The notes under the pieces are model-generated. The model did no database searches, was not told where the DNA came from, and worked only from the letters and a program-made list of their open reading frames with translations. A stretch of DNA of 32,636 nt from Mycobacterium simiae (GTDB taxonomy: Bacteria > Actinomycetota > Actinomycetes > Mycobacteriales > Mycobacteriaceae), in contig NZ_VTZN01000043.1 of NCBI RefSeq assembly GCF_008370645.1, forward strand, positions 1 to 32,636, given 5' to 3'. Position numbers and translations under genes: made by a program. The stretch's first letter is position 1. Each line of letters begins with the position of its first letter. This document shows, in pieces, positions 16,061 through 26,900 of the stretch.

Positions 16061-17398
16061 ATGAAGGAACTTCAATCGATCCCCTTAGCCCCAGGTGCGC
16101 TGCCGCTGTTCGGCCACGCTCTCTCGGCGATGCGCGACCCATGGCGCTTTCTGAGCGGATTGCCGGACCATGGAGACCTGGTCAGAGTTCGCCTCGGCCC
16201 CTCCGAGGCGGTGGTCGTGTGCACACCCGAGCTGACCCATCGAGTCATGGTCGACGACAAGACCTTCGACAAGGTAGGACCGCTCTACGAACGCAGCAAG
16301 GAGATCCTGGGCACCACTGTCGTATCCGCCTCGCACGACCTGCATCGCCCTCTCAGGCGGCAAGCCCAACCGTCGTTTCACCGCAACAAGATGCCGGAGT
16401 ACGCGCGTACCATGACCGATCGCATCGACGCAGTCACCGCTTCCTGGCAGGACAACCAGGTTCTGGACGTATGGCCGGAAATGAGAGGCCTCTCTGCGGC
16501 GATCGCAGTAGACGCGTTATTCGGCAACGCCATATCCCCACCCGACATCGACCGGTTCATTGAAGCCACCTCCATTGTCAACGAGGGCGTGTATGGCCAA
16601 ACGATGATGCCACCAGCCTGGCGGAAGCTCCCCACCCCGGCTAACCGCCGCTATCGCACGGCCCTGGCAGAGATTCACCGGATCGCTTGCGGCATGGCCA
16701 CTTCTTGTCGCTCCGAGGACAGAACCGGCTTTCTCCCGACGCTGCTCGATCCCGCAAAGAGTCCCGTTGATATCGGCAATGAAATCATCACCTACCTCGT
16801 GGCCGCATACGATACGGGCGCGAGCACTCTGGCGTGGGCTTTGCATCTGCTGACCGAGCACCCGCGGATCGAAGAACGCTTGCACGAAGAAGTGGATGCG
16901 ACCCTCGCAGGGGCACCGGCAAGTTTCGATCACCTACCCCAACTCGAGCTGACCGAGCGCGTCATCATGGAAACCCTGCGCATCCAGCCGATCGCATGGA
17001 TATTTACCCGATGCGTCACGACCGACACCGAACTCGGCGGGCACTGGCTGCCCGCCGGAACCGCTGTCGTCGTGAGCCCCTGGATCATCCACCATCGACC
17101 CGATGTCTATGAGGATCCCGCACGATTCGACCCCGACCGCTGGGCGCCAGACCGCAAACGCTCCGCCAGAGACGGCACCATGATTGCTTTCGGGGGCGGC
17201 TCACGCAAATGCATCGGCGAGTTGTTCGGAAAGATCGAAAGTACCCTGGCGCTTGCTACGATCGTCTCCCGCTGGCAGTTGCGCACTCTTCCCGGCTCGT
17301 CGGTACGGCGGACGATAGCTACTGTGAACCACCCGAAGGGATTGCATATGCGGGCCGCCGCACGCACTAACCACAGCGTTGCACTGCCCGATTATTAA
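16061..17398 (+). CDS. Cytochrome P450 monooxygenase
   Basis: Soluble haem-thiolate oxygenase of 445 residues, complete. Haem-binding loop FGGGSRKCIGE has the axial C384; ExxR of helix K is E304-R307 in METLRIQP; a PERF-like region appears as DPARFDPDRWAPDR. The I-helix reads VAAYDTGAST, keeping the acid and threonine (D251, T252) but with Ala-Tyr where Gly is common and Gly where a second Thr/Ser is usual. The CYP family cannot be given. ATG at 16061 has AAAGG upstream. It lies about 2.3 kb before mmpL with decayed DNA between, so it may be a tailoring oxidase of the PKS/NRPS product or an unrelated neighbour. No ferredoxin gene is adjacent. Confidence 0.93.
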   Translation: MKELQSIPLAPGALPLFGHALSAMRDPWRFLSGLPDHGDLVRVRLGPSEAVVVCTPELTHRVMVDDKTFDKVGPLYERSKEILGTTVVSASHDLHRPLRRQAQPSFHRNKMPEYARTMTDRIDAVTASWQDNQVLDVWPEMRGLSAAIAVDALFGNAISPPDIDRFIEATSIVNEGVYGQTMMPPAWRKLPTPANRRYRTALAEIHRIACGMATSCRSEDRTGFLPTLLDPAKSPVDIGNEIITYLVAAYDTGASTLAWALHLLTEHPRIEERLHEEVDATLAGAPASFDHLPQLELTERVIMETLRIQPIAWIFTRCVTTDTELGGHWLPAGTAVVVSPWIIHHRPDVYEDPARFDPDRWAPDRKRSARDGTMIAFGGGSRKCIGELFGKIESTLALATIVSRWQLRTLPGSSVRRTIATVNHPKGLHMRAAARTNHSVALPDY

Positions 17399-18150
17399 AA
17401 CTGTTGCTAAGTCTGCGCTTACGGGATCTTGCCAGCAGACTGAGTCATATGGCAAGCCACCCGGTGAACTGGTTCTCGGGTTCTCGCGCATCGGTACCGA
17501 TCGTGCGGGAGATCCGGTCCACTTTGGCTAGCATGATGTTGCGGTGGACATTGGGGCGCGCCGTTGTCGCGTTGACGTTGCCGCTGTGCGCCCGGGAATC
17601 AGACAGTGTCCCTAGCGGATTGGGACTTGACCGGAGCGGATCGACGAACTCGCGAATCAGTTGTCCGCTGTTGTCTGCTGTTGTCGCTGTCGCGATTTCG
17701 GCAAGCGCAGCCAACGAGATGCACCCGGGTCTCATGCGGGCCGGACCGTCGTGCCGCGGGCACACCGGTGGCCAGCGTGCGTCCCACCAAATTAGACGAT
17801 GTCTTGATGGCATTGCCAGCCAGTCCGTCGCGGGCGACCACCTGACCGCGAGAATTCAGTGCCATAGTGTGGTTTCGGGACGGCTTCGCTACCTCGCGGA
17901 CGAGAATCGGCAGGCCGGCCCCGCGGTGGAACAGGCCGGCCGGTGCGGTTGGGGATAGGGACCCTGTGCAGGTTGACCTTCGCGTCAGCCGGACTGTGGG
18001 CATTCTGGACGTGCCGTCGTGTGCATCGGTGCTGGTAGACATCTCGATGAATCCATTCATATCCTGCGGCAATCCAGGAGAAGTCGCGTGGAGCAGATCC
18101 TTGTGATCACCCGTGAGACCGGCAATCCCACTGGCAGCGGCGGGTAAACC
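17399..18150. other. Decayed region between P450 and mmpS
   Basis: About 750 bases. Long but domain-free frames exist on both strands (17404-17958 plus, 17599-18153 minus); neither has a good ribosome binding site or recognisable motif. The sequence has protein-like patches in several frames, which suggests a frameshifted old gene, but I cannot identify it. Confidence 0.5.
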
Positions 18151-18237
18151 CATGCTGCGTCAGCTGATAGATCCCACTCATGGCTCCGATCCGTATGAGA
18201 GCTATGCGCTGTTTCGCGCGCCGCACCCGCCGGACCC
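18151..18237 (+). pseudogene. Cytochrome P450 N-terminal fragment
   Basis: From an ATG at 18151 the frame reads [20 protein letters not shown], which matches the start of many actinobacterial P450s (LLDPxxxxDPYPxYARFR pattern). After about 29 residues the similarity stops, and the frame runs by chance into mmpS. No haem-binding or ExxR motif follows. It looks like the stump of a second P450 gene deleted when mmpS moved next to it, or vice versa. Confidence 0.5.
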
Positions 18238-18373
18238 TAGGGATTCCAACAAAGCCCTAATGAACGGCACGCCGTCAACGCAAGGGGAAGTTGATGCTGG
18301 AGACAGCGCCTCTATCCCAGTACGTGCGCGGCGCCGTGTTCCTGTCCGCGTTGGATTTCCCGAGGGAGTGAAC

Positions 18374-18817
18374 ATGATTTCGACTCTCTGTGGGTTCCTG
18401 ATGCGGCTCTGGATACCACTGGTGGTTCTGGCGGTCGTTGTCGTGGCCGGATTCAGTGTGGCACGCATCCACGGTTTCTTTGGCTCCCAAAAACGGGAGC
18501 AGTACTCCGATGGCAAGACCGACGACACCAAGCCGTTCAACCCCAAGAAGATCGTCTATGAGGTCTTCGGTCCGGTCGGAACAGTAGCCGACATAAGCTA
18601 CTTCGACGTCAACTCCGATCCCAGGCGGGTGGACGCGGCGCACCTGCCGTGGACGCTCGACATCTCCACGACCTTGCCGGCCGTCATGGGAAACCTGGTC
18701 GCCCAGGGCAATAGCGACCAGATCGGGTGCCGGATCACCGTGGATGGCGTTGTGAAGGCCGAACGAATCTCCAACGAGGTTAACGCCTACACCTTCTGTG
18801 TGGTGAAATCCGCTTGA
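18374..18817 (+). CDS. MmpS-family membrane protein
   Basis: Periplasm-facing accessory protein of an MmpL transporter, 147 residues. An N-terminal helix ([20 protein letters not shown], about residues 8-27) anchors it; the C-terminal domain has the family signature [39 protein letters not shown] and [12 protein letters not shown]. The two Cys may pair. The frame is open to 18113, but the ATG at 18374 has GAGGGAG five bases upstream and gives the normal MmpS length; the upstream part belongs to the P450 fragment. The stop overlaps the mmpL start as TTGA, so the two are translationally coupled. The sequence is closest in pattern to the MmpS4/MmpS5 type. Confidence 0.93.
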   Translation: MISTLCGFLMRLWIPLVVLAVVVVAGFSVARIHGFFGSQKREQYSDGKTDDTKPFNPKKIVYEVFGPVGTVADISYFDVNSDPRRVDAAHLPWTLDISTTLPAVMGNLVAQGNSDQIGCRITVDGVVKAERISNEVNAYTFCVVKSA

Positions 18818-21717
18818 GCAACTATCAGATCAGCGACGAAAACACCCGCCAGCCCGTCATCGCGCGGGTGATCCGGAAGCTTTCGGTGCCCATCATCCTG
18901 GCCTGGCTGGGACTCGTGCTGGTTCTGACCATAGCTGTTCCGCCGCTGGAGAAGGTTGGTCAAGACCATTCCGTGGCACCGAGCCCATCTGAGGCGCCGT
19001 CGCTGCTAGCCGCGAAGCGAATCGGCAAGGTATTCAAGGAATCCGACTCCGACAACGTCGCGATGATCGTATTGGAGAGTGACCAGCCGCTGGGCGACGC
19101 CGCTCATCGCTATTACGACGGCTTGGTGCGGACCTTGAAGGCCGACACCACGCATGTCCAGCACGTCAGCGACTTCTGGGGAGATCCCCTGACCGCCGAA
19201 GGCGCCCAAAGCGCCGACGGCAAAGCCACGTACGTGCAATTGAACCTATCCGGCATCCAGGGCGAGTCGCTGGGCAACGAATCCATCCAAGCGGTACGGG
19301 ATATCGTGGCCCGGGCGCCGGCCCCACCACCCGGACTAGAGGTTTACGTGACCGGCCCCTCTGCGCTGGTCTCCGACATGAGCACCACCGGCGACAAATC
19401 GCTCACCCGGATCCTGTTGCTGACCGTGGCCGTGATCGTCACCATGCTGCTATTGGTCTACCGCTCGATCGTCACGGTAATCCTATTGCTGACAACGGTG
19501 TTCATAGAATTGACTGCGGCCAAAGGGGTTGTCGCCTTCCTGGGCAATCTGCAATTGATCCAGCTTTCGACCTTTTCGGTCAACCTGCTCACCACGATCG
19601 CGATCGCGGCCGGAACGGACTACGGCATATTTTTCGTCGGCAGGTATCAGGAGGCTCGTCAGGCTGGCCAAGATCGCCAGACGGCCTACTACACCACGTA
19701 CAAGGGTGTCGCGCACGTCATCCTGGGCTCCGGTTTGACCGTGGCCGGGGCGATGGGCTGTCTCAGCTTCACCCGACTGCCGTACTTCCAATCCATGGGC
19801 GCCCCCTCGGCCGTCGGGATCATTGTCGCGGTCGCCGTCGCGCTCACCCTGGGCCCGGCAATGCTCACGGTTGGCAGCCACTTCGGATTCTTTGATCCCA
19901 AGCGCAAGATCAAGACCCAAGGGTGGCGACGCGTCGGCACCGCAACGGTCCGCTGGCCCGGGCCCATCCTGGTCGCCGCCCTGGCCATCGCACTGGTCGG
20001 CCTGCTTGCCCTACCCGGATACAAGGTCAGCTACGACGACCGTGGGTTCATGCCGAAATCCATTCCGGCCAACGTGGGATACGCTGCGGCCGAACGGCAT
20101 TTCTCGGCCGCTCGGATGAAGCCCGACATTCTGATGATCGAGTCCGATCACGACATGCGGAATTCGGCGGACTTCCTGGTGCTGGACAAATTGGCCAAGG
20201 GGATCTTCCATGTCCCGGGCATCTCCCGTGTCCAGGCGATCACCAGGCCGAACGGCAAGCCCATCGAGCACTCGTCGATCCCGTTCCAGATGAGCATGCA
20301 AAACGCCGGCCAGGTGCAGACCATGAAGTACCAGCGCGACCGGATGAACGACATGCTGACCCAGGCCGACGACATGGCCAAGTCGATCGCCCTGATGAAG
20401 CGCACGCATGAACTGATGGTTCAGATGACGAGCATTACCCACAAAATGGTTAGTGACACCGTCGAGATGAAGCAGATCACCGACGAGCTGCGTGACCACA
20501 TCGCCGATTTCGAAGATTTTTGGCGACCGATTCGCAGCTACTTCTATTGGGAGAAGCACTGTTTCGACATTCCGATCTGCTGGTCGTTGCGGTCGATCTT
20601 CGACGCGCTGGACGGCGTAGACCAGCTCAGCGAGCAACTGGGCACCATGGTCGGCGACCTGCAGAACATGGACCGGATCATGCCCGAAATGGCCGCGCAG
20701 CTGCCGCCGATGATCGAAACCATGGAAAACATGCGCACCATGATGCTGACCATGCACAGCACCATGGCCGGGATCTATGACCAAATGGACGAAATGAGCG
20801 AGAACGCCACCGCCATGGGCAAGGCCTTCGACGCCGCCAGGAACGACGACTCGTTCTATTTGCCGCCGGAAACCTTCAATAACGCGGACTTCAAACGCGG
20901 CATGAAAATCTTCATGTCCGACGACGGCAAGGCGGCCCGGTTCATTGTTTCGCACCGGGGTGAACCCGCCTCACCCGACGGCCTGGCCAGTATCGGCGCC
21001 ATCAAGACGGCAGCCGAGGAAGCGCTCAAGGGAACCCCGCTGGAGGACGCCAAGATCTACGTCGCCGGCACGGCGGCTACCTACAAAGACATCTCCGACG
21101 GAGACAAGTACGACCTGCTGATCGCGGCGATTTCCGCGCTCGCCCTCATCTTCATCATCATGTTGCTCATCACGCGCGGGTTGGTTGCCGCCTTGGTCAT
21201 CGTCGGCACCGTTGCGATGTCTCTGGGCGCATCCTTCGGCCTCTCGGTCCTGTTCTGGCAACACATCCTGCGTGTCGAGTTGCACTGGCTGGTGCTGGCC
21301 ATGTCGGTCATCGTGTTGTTGGCCGTGGGATCCGACTACAACCTGCTACTTGTCTCCCGGTTGAAAGACGAAATAGGCGCCGGGCTCAAGACGGGCATCA
21401 TCCGCGCGATGGGCGGTACCGGCAAGGTCTGCACGACGGCCGGGCTGGTCTTCGCCGCGACGATGGCGAGCATGGGCGTCAGCGATCTGCGCATCATCGG
21501 CCAGGTGGGCACCACGATCGCCTTGGGTCTGTTGTTCGACACGCTCGTGGTCCGGTCGCTCATGACACCGGCCATCGCCGCGCTGCTGGGTCGCTGGTTC
21601 TGGTGGCCGATGAAGGTGCGCACCCGGCCCGACCGCAACCGCCGCAGTGCGCCGCCCCCGGCGCGAGCGGATCCGGATCCCCTTGTCGAGCCCGAGTTGT
21701 CCGGGGCTGGGGTCTAG
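18814..21717 (+). CDS. MmpL4/MmpL5-type RND transporter
   Basis: Inner-membrane exporter of 967 residues, full length, powered by proton flow. Two RND halves each have a TM block. The proton-relay Asp-Tyr pairs are D269-Y270 (GTDYGIFF) and D841-Y842 (GSDYNLLL). The second periplasmic region contains a long Met-rich coiled coil (about residues 490-675) with a CFDIPIC loop (C583, C589), typical of the MmpL4/5 group that forms trimeric assemblies with MmpS for siderophores or lipopeptides. The start is a TTG at 18814 inside the mmpS stop. The Pro/Arg-rich tail is cytoplasmic. Next to PKS/NRPS genes it is the best candidate exporter of their product; in other mycobacteria this pairing serves glycopeptidolipid or siderophore export. 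Confidence 0.95.
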   Translation: MSNYQISDENTRQPVIARVIRKLSVPIILAWLGLVLVLTIAVPPLEKVGQDHSVAPSPSEAPSLLAAKRIGKVFKESDSDNVAMIVLESDQPLGDAAHRYYDGLVRTLKADTTHVQHVSDFWGDPLTAEGAQSADGKATYVQLNLSGIQGESLGNESIQAVRDIVARAPAPPPGLEVYVTGPSALVSDMSTTGDKSLTRILLLTVAVIVTMLLLVYRSIVTVILLLTTVFIELTAAKGVVAFLGNLQLIQLSTFSVNLLTTIAIAAGTDYGIFFVGRYQEARQAGQDRQTAYYTTYKGVAHVILGSGLTVAGAMGCLSFTRLPYFQSMGAPSAVGIIVAVAVALTLGPAMLTVGSHFGFFDPKRKIKTQGWRRVGTATVRWPGPILVAALAIALVGLLALPGYKVSYDDRGFMPKSIPANVGYAAAERHFSAARMKPDILMIESDHDMRNSADFLVLDKLAKGIFHVPGISRVQAITRPNGKPIEHSSIPFQMSMQNAGQVQTMKYQRDRMNDMLTQADDMAKSIALMKRTHELMVQMTSITHKMVSDTVEMKQITDELRDHIADFEDFWRPIRSYFYWEKHCFDIPICWSLRSIFDALDGVDQLSEQLGTMVGDLQNMDRIMPEMAAQLPPMIETMENMRTMMLTMHSTMAGIYDQMDEMSENATAMGKAFDAARNDDSFYLPPETFNNADFKRGMKIFMSDDGKAARFIVSHRGEPASPDGLASIGAIKTAAEEALKGTPLEDAKIYVAGTAATYKDISDGDKYDLLIAAISALALIFIIMLLITRGLVAALVIVGTVAMSLGASFGLSVLFWQHILRVELHWLVLAMSVIVLLAVGSDYNLLLVSRLKDEIGAGLKTGIIRAMGGTGKVCTTAGLVFAATMASMGVSDLRIIGQVGTTIALGLLFDTLVVRSLMTPAIAALLGRWFWWPMKVRTRPDRNRRSAPPPARADPDPLVEPELSGAGV

Positions 21718-21720
21718 ACG

Positions 21721-23328
21721 ATGTCGGTGCGGCGCCGCGTGGATCGTCCGCAACCCTCGGATTCGGCGACGCGCTTTCCCGACGCGCTCGACGCCCGTTT
21801 GCTCTGGATTGCCGGCGTGTGCGTGCTGGCGTCGCTGACGGTAACGCTGGACAGCACAGTGGTTTTCGTCGCACAACGAACCTTCATCACCGTATTCCAG
21901 TCCAACGAGGCCGTCGTCGCGTGGACCATGACCGGCTACGTGCTGGCCTTGGCGACAGTCACCCCGCTGGCCGGGTGGGCGGCCGACCGATTCGGCGCCA
22001 AACGGCTCTTCATCGGCTCGGTCCTGGCCTTCACGCTGGGTTCGTTGCTGTGCACGATGGCCTCGAACATCGTGGCGCTCATCGTATTTCGTGTGCTACA
22101 GGGGTTCGGCGGCGGTGTGGTGATGCCGATTGTCATGACCATATTGGCCCGCGAAGCCGGTCCCAAACGGCTGGGCCGGTTGATGGCGGTAGCGGGCACG
22201 CCGATGCTGCTGGGCCCGATCGGTGGACCCATTCTGGGAGGCTGGCTCATCTACGCCTTCGGCTGGAAGTGGATTTTCTTGATCAACCTGCCGATTGGCT
22301 TGATCACGATAGCCCTTGCGGCGGCGGTGTTTCCGAAAGACGAACCGGTGCCGTCGGAAGCCTTCGACTTGATCGGCGTGCTGCTACTGTCGCCCGGCCT
22401 GGCGACTCTTTTGTACGGGCTGTCCTCCCTTCCCGCCCACGGCACACCCGCCCACCCGTACGTGTGGGTGCCGGTGACCATCGGCCTGCTGTTGATTACC
22501 GGTTTCGTCTTTCATGCCCTCTATCGCACCGACCATCCACTGATCGATGTGCGGTTGTTCACCAACCGGGTGGTCACGCTGGCCAACGCGGTCATGTTCT
22601 TATTCGCCGTCGCGATTGCCGGCGCAGGTCTGTTGTGTCCGAGCTATTTTCAGCAAACGCTGCACCAGACACCGCTGCAGGCCGGGCTGGCCGTGATCCC
22701 CATCGGGCTGGGCGGCGTACTGACCCTGCCGCTGGCCGGTGCGTTACTAGACAAACACGGACCCGGCAAGGTGGTGCTCTCGGGCATCGCGCTGGTTTGC
22801 CTGGGTACCGGCCTCTTCGCCTACGGGGTTGCCCGCCATGCTGCTTACCTGCCCGTCCTGTTCACCGGCCTGGCGATCGTCGGCCTGGGTATGGGCTGCA
22901 CGCAGATGCTGGTCGCCGGGGCAGCGGTGCAAACCCTGGCGACGCATCAACTCGCGCGGGGCTCGACGCTGGTCAACGTCAACCAGCATGTGGCCGGTTC
23001 GGTGGCGTACGCGCTGATTTCGGTGATCCTGACCAACCAATTCAATCGCAGCGAAAACATTGCCGCCGCACAGAAATTGGCGTTCCTGCGAGACAATGCC
23101 GTCAAGTCGGGGGCGCCCGTCGACCCCGCCGCCATACCGCGGCGGGCGCTGAGCCCCGACTTTGCCGGCAGCGTGCTGCACGACCTCACACATGCCTATA
23201 CTGTCGTGTTCGTCGTCGTCTTCGTCCTGACGGTTTTATCGTTCGTTCCGGCGTTATTCTTGCCAAAAAAGGCCGCTGTGTCGGTCCGGGTGCCACCACA
23301 CGTGGACATGCCCGCACGAGCCGCCTAG
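21721..23328 (+). CDS. DHA2-family (EmrB/QacA-type) MFS exporter
   Basis: Fourteen-helix drug:proton antiporter family protein, 535 residues. The antiporter motif C is GTPMLLGPIGGPILGG in helix 5; motif A appears as GWAADRFGAKRLF; the first helix contains LDSTVVFVA (motif D1-like LDxTVVNVA). ATG at 21721 follows the mmpL stop by three bases, so it is part of the mmpS-mmpL transcript. The substrate is unknown. Two exporters in a row before a PKS/NRPS suggests product export or self-resistance, the first by MmpS/MmpL and the second by this pump; this division is inference. Confidence 0.93.
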   Translation: MSVRRRVDRPQPSDSATRFPDALDARLLWIAGVCVLASLTVTLDSTVVFVAQRTFITVFQSNEAVVAWTMTGYVLALATVTPLAGWAADRFGAKRLFIGSVLAFTLGSLLCTMASNIVALIVFRVLQGFGGGVVMPIVMTILAREAGPKRLGRLMAVAGTPMLLGPIGGPILGGWLIYAFGWKWIFLINLPIGLITIALAAAVFPKDEPVPSEAFDLIGVLLLSPGLATLLYGLSSLPAHGTPAHPYVWVPVTIGLLLITGFVFHALYRTDHPLIDVRLFTNRVVTLANAVMFLFAVAIAGAGLLCPSYFQQTLHQTPLQAGLAVIPIGLGGVLTLPLAGALLDKHGPGKVVLSGIALVCLGTGLFAYGVARHAAYLPVLFTGLAIVGLGMGCTQMLVAGAAVQTLATHQLARGSTLVNVNQHVAGSVAYALISVILTNQFNRSENIAAAQKLAFLRDNAVKSGAPVDPAAIPRRALSPDFAGSVLHDLTHAYTVVFVVVFVLTVLSFVPALFLPKKAAVSVRVPPHVDMPARAA

Positions 23329-23645
23329 CAACCAGCCTCACCCCGGACAGCTCAGGGAGCCACTTGCACCCGAGTCGCAATTCGAGGATGGCTACGGCAT
23401 ATTGCGGGTGCCAACAGACACATTGGCCATTGAAACAGCGGATAACCGAGCATTGTGCACAGTGAGCCAACGGCCCGGGGCGGCGGGCTGGATGCCTTGT
23501 CGCAGGCCCAATAGCCGCAGGTTCGTGAACTCGCCGGCGGCCTGCGCGGGTGCTGTGCGCTTTGCTGCACCGCCGCCTGCCAGAACAGGGCGACTTGCCC
23601 ATGGTCACTGCCGACGTCGTGCACTAACTTTGCACGCGTTAAGCC

Positions 23646-23680
23646 AGATAACGAGTCGCCAGACGCTTATCTAAGGGGAG
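23646..23680 (+). promoter_or_regulatory. AGATAA/TTATCT inverted repeat and strong ribosome binding site
   Basis: AGATAA (23646-23651) and TTATCT (23667-23672) form an inverted repeat with a 15-base spacer, directly before AAGGGGAG (23673-23680), a strong Shine-Dalgarno sequence six bases ahead of the GTG of the tiny ORF. The CAGATAACG at 23645-23653 also occurs in front of the MerR gene, perhaps by chance. Confidence 0.35.
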
Positions 23681-23686
23681 TTTTTG

Positions 23687-23746
23687 GTGAGTACCGAAGC
23701 CACATTTTTCACGCTTCGCAAGCTATACCGGACTGTTGATCTCTAA
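23687..23746 (+). CDS. Tiny ORF (19 residues), possible leader peptide
   Basis: GTG at 23687 with an excellent ribosome binding site (AAGGGGAG, six-base spacing) opens a 19-codon frame, VSTEATFFTLRKLYRTVDL, ended by TAA. It lies 170 bases before the PKS start in the only long spacer of the locus. The strong ribosome binding site is better than that of the PKS itself. It may be a leader peptide, or the stump of a lost gene. The amino acids are not enriched for one residue, so classic attenuation is not indicated. Confidence 0.4.
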   Translation: MSTEATFFTLRKLYRTVDL

Positions 23747-23755
23747 ACCGTTTAG
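23743..23755. promoter_or_regulatory. 13-bp palindrome in the PKS leader
   Basis: CTAAAC-C-GTTTAG is a perfect six-base inverted repeat with a one-base centre, AT-rich in a GC-rich genome and overlapping the stop codon of the tiny ORF. It resembles a repressor operator; no regulator gene lies beside the PKS in this window. Confidence 0.4.
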
Positions 23756-23916
23756 CAGTCACCCATCAAACTAAGTCAAAAAGATCGGGAATTTCCTAGA
23801 AGCGCGGTTTCCTCCCTACGTCCAAAGCCGTGCGTAGCCAGGTCGTGTCGGTTATTCGCAGGCACAACTTAATTGCTGATAGCGGTCAGAGTTATGCTCA
23901 TGAAAGGCTGTCAAAA

Positions 23917-26900
23917 GTGGCAAGTCATGAAGAACTCCACACCTACCTCAAGCAAGCAGTACTAGAGCTGGAGAAAACTCGCCGGCGCTTGCGGGAGATT
24001 GAGGACAAGGCCAGCGAGCCGATCGCGATTGTGGGCATGGCGTGCCGCTACCCGGGTGGCGTTAGTTCTCCGGCGGATTTGTGGCGTGCGGTTTCGCGGC
24101 GATGCGACCTAGTCTCGGGGCCGCCGGCTGACCGTGGGTGGGAGCTGGAAAACACCGATGGCGCCGATTCACATATCGCCGGATTCGTCCACGAGGTAAC
24201 CGCTTTCGACGCAGACTTCTTCGGCATTAGCACCCGCGAGGCGGCGGTGATGGACCCGCAGCAGCGCCTGGCGCTGGAGGCCTCCTGGGAGGCATTCGAG
24301 CGTGCGGGCATCGACTCTGCGGCCGAGCTGGCCGACGAAACCGGGGTCTTCCTCGGCATGGCCTCGTTCACGAGTGGGCAGAGCGAGGCCACGATCATCG
24401 GGGAGCCGGACAGCTTTCTGCCCTTCGCGTTCAGCGGCCGGGCCTCGAGCATGGCGGCTGGCCGGGTCTCCTACTTCTTAGGATTCCATGGCCCGGCCAT
24501 CACGCTGGACACCGCATGCTCGTCGTCCTTGACGGCGATTCACGAAGCGGTGCAATCTTTGCGGTCCGGTGAGTGCCCGCTGGCGCTGGCCGGGGGCGTC
24601 ACCGTAATGACGCCCCAGCGCCTTTCCGGGTTGCGCCAGGGAGTGGGTTCGGCCGCCGACGGACGGTGCAAGTCGTTCGCCGCATCGGCCGATGGTGCGG
24701 GCTGGGGCGAAGGCGTCGGCATGCTGCTGCTGGAGCGGCTGTCGGACGCGCAGCAGAACCAGCACCCGGTGCTGGCGGTGATACGAGGTTCGGCGGTCAA
24801 TCACGACGGGTCGTCGAACAGGGCCGGTGCCCCCAACCGGTTGGCGCAGCAGCGGGTGATCCGCCGGGCGCTGGCCAACGCCGGTCTGGTCGCCAGCCAG
24901 GTAGATGTGGTGGAGGCGCACAGCACTGGGACGCCCTTAGGTGACTTGACCGAGGTCGAAGCGCTGATCGAGACCTACGGCCGGCACCGGCCGGACGGCC
25001 GGCCGCTGTGGCTAGGTTCGCTCAAATCGAACATCAACCACACGCTGGCCGCCGCCGGGGTCGGTGGCGTCATCAAGATGGTGGAGTCGATGCGCCGGGG
25101 CGTCATACCGCCGACCCTGCACTCCGGCGAGCCGACCCCGTTCGTGGATTGGTCGTCGAGTGGCGTTCAGCTGGTCACCGACGCGCAACCGTGGCTACGG
25201 CAGGATGACGCACGCCGGGCCGGGGTGTCAGCGTTCGGCATCAGCGGCGTCAACGCGCACGTGATCCTGGAAGAGGCGCCCCGGCAGGCTGCCGCAATGG
25301 GTCAGACGCTCGAAGGCGGCCGCCGCGACGAACTCCCCGTTTTCTCCTGGGTGCTCAGCGCGAAATCCGCAGCGGCACTGCCGATGCAGGCTGCCCGCCT
25401 GGCCGCACACCTCGACGAGAACCCGAACCTCGATGCGGCCGACATCGGGCATTCGCTGGCTACCACCCGCACCCAGTTCCCGCATCGGGCCGTCATCGTC
25501 GGGCGCGACAAAAACGAACTGCTGGACGGGTTACGGTCGTTGGCCACCGGCGACACGTCGACCGAGGTGGTGCGCGGCGTCGCGGAGAACCCCACCAAAA
25601 CCGCGGTGATGTTCCCCGGCGAGGGAGCCCAGTCGGTGGGCATGGGACAACAGCTCTACGCAAGTTTTCCGCAGTACGCCAAGGCATTCGACGAGGTGTG
25701 CGCCATTTTCGACGAACTGCTGGGAACCTCCTTGCAGGACGTCGTCTTCGCCGAAGCCGGATCGGAGGCCGCCGAACTGCTGAGCCAGCCCGCCTACGCC
25801 CAGCCGGCACTGTTCGCCTTTGAGGTCGCACTGTTCCGGCTCGCCGAATCGTGGGGGCTGCGGCCGGACTTCGTGATCGGTCATCGCCTGGGCGAGGTGA
25901 CCGCCGCGTACGTAGCGGGCGTGTGGTCACTGGACGAGGCTTGCCAACTCGTCGCCGAGCGCGGTCGCCTGCAGCAATCCATACGGGTCGACGAGGGCAT
26001 GCTCGCCGTCGAGGCGGCCGAACGGGATGTGCTGCCGTTCCTGCGGGAATTCCGCGGCTGCGCAGTCGCCGCGGTCGATTCGCCGACGTCGGTGACCATT
26101 TCAGGCGACCACGCCTCGTTGACAAAGCTCGCCGAGAAGCTCGCGGTCAACGGCATGCAGACAAAGCAATTGGGTCTCAGCCACCCGTCGCATTCGGCGA
26201 ATCTGGAACCGCGGATTACGGAGTTGGCCGCGGTTTGCCGGCGGCTGACCTACCGTACCCCGAGCATCGGTGTCATATCGGCGGCGACCGGCGGGGTCGT
26301 GGCAGCCGATCAGTTGACCACACCGCAATATTGGGTGGACCAGCTGCAGCAGCCCGCCGACATTGCCCAAGCGGTGCAGTGGGCCCAATCCCGGGGCGGC
26401 ATGGACAACTTCCTGGAAATCGGCCCGGGCGCTGACCTCACCGCACGCATCGACGCGGCATCGAGCTGCGTCACCGCGCTGCTGCGGCTGACGCCCGAAG
26501 AGACCACGTCGTTTGTCAGCGGACTGGCAACGATGTTCGTTCACGGCACGACGATCGACTGGTCAGCCGGCTACGCCTGCGCAGACGCTAGGCGAATCGA
26601 GTTGCCCACGTACGCATTCCAGCGCCGGCCCCTGGCGCCTACCGCACCGGCGAGCACAACGGACCAGGCGAGCGTCGCCGCCGCACCGAATATCACCGTC
26701 GCGACGCCGAAGGTGCACCGCAGCGAGTCCCGCCAGCCGCTACGCACTGCGACCGAGCGGACGTTGGCCGCCGCGATGGAGCAGATTCTCGGTGTCACCG
26801 ACGTGGGGCGCGACGAACGATTCGTGGCGCTGGGCGGCGACAGTGTTTCGGCGATGCAGCTCGCGCACCGCATGCACGCGGCGCACCTGCCACTGAATCC

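Noticed and set aside
21603-23465. 620-residue open frame on the plus strand
   Set aside because: Out of frame with mmpL and the DHA2 pump, both of which have full family motifs; its translation is Arg-rich filler.
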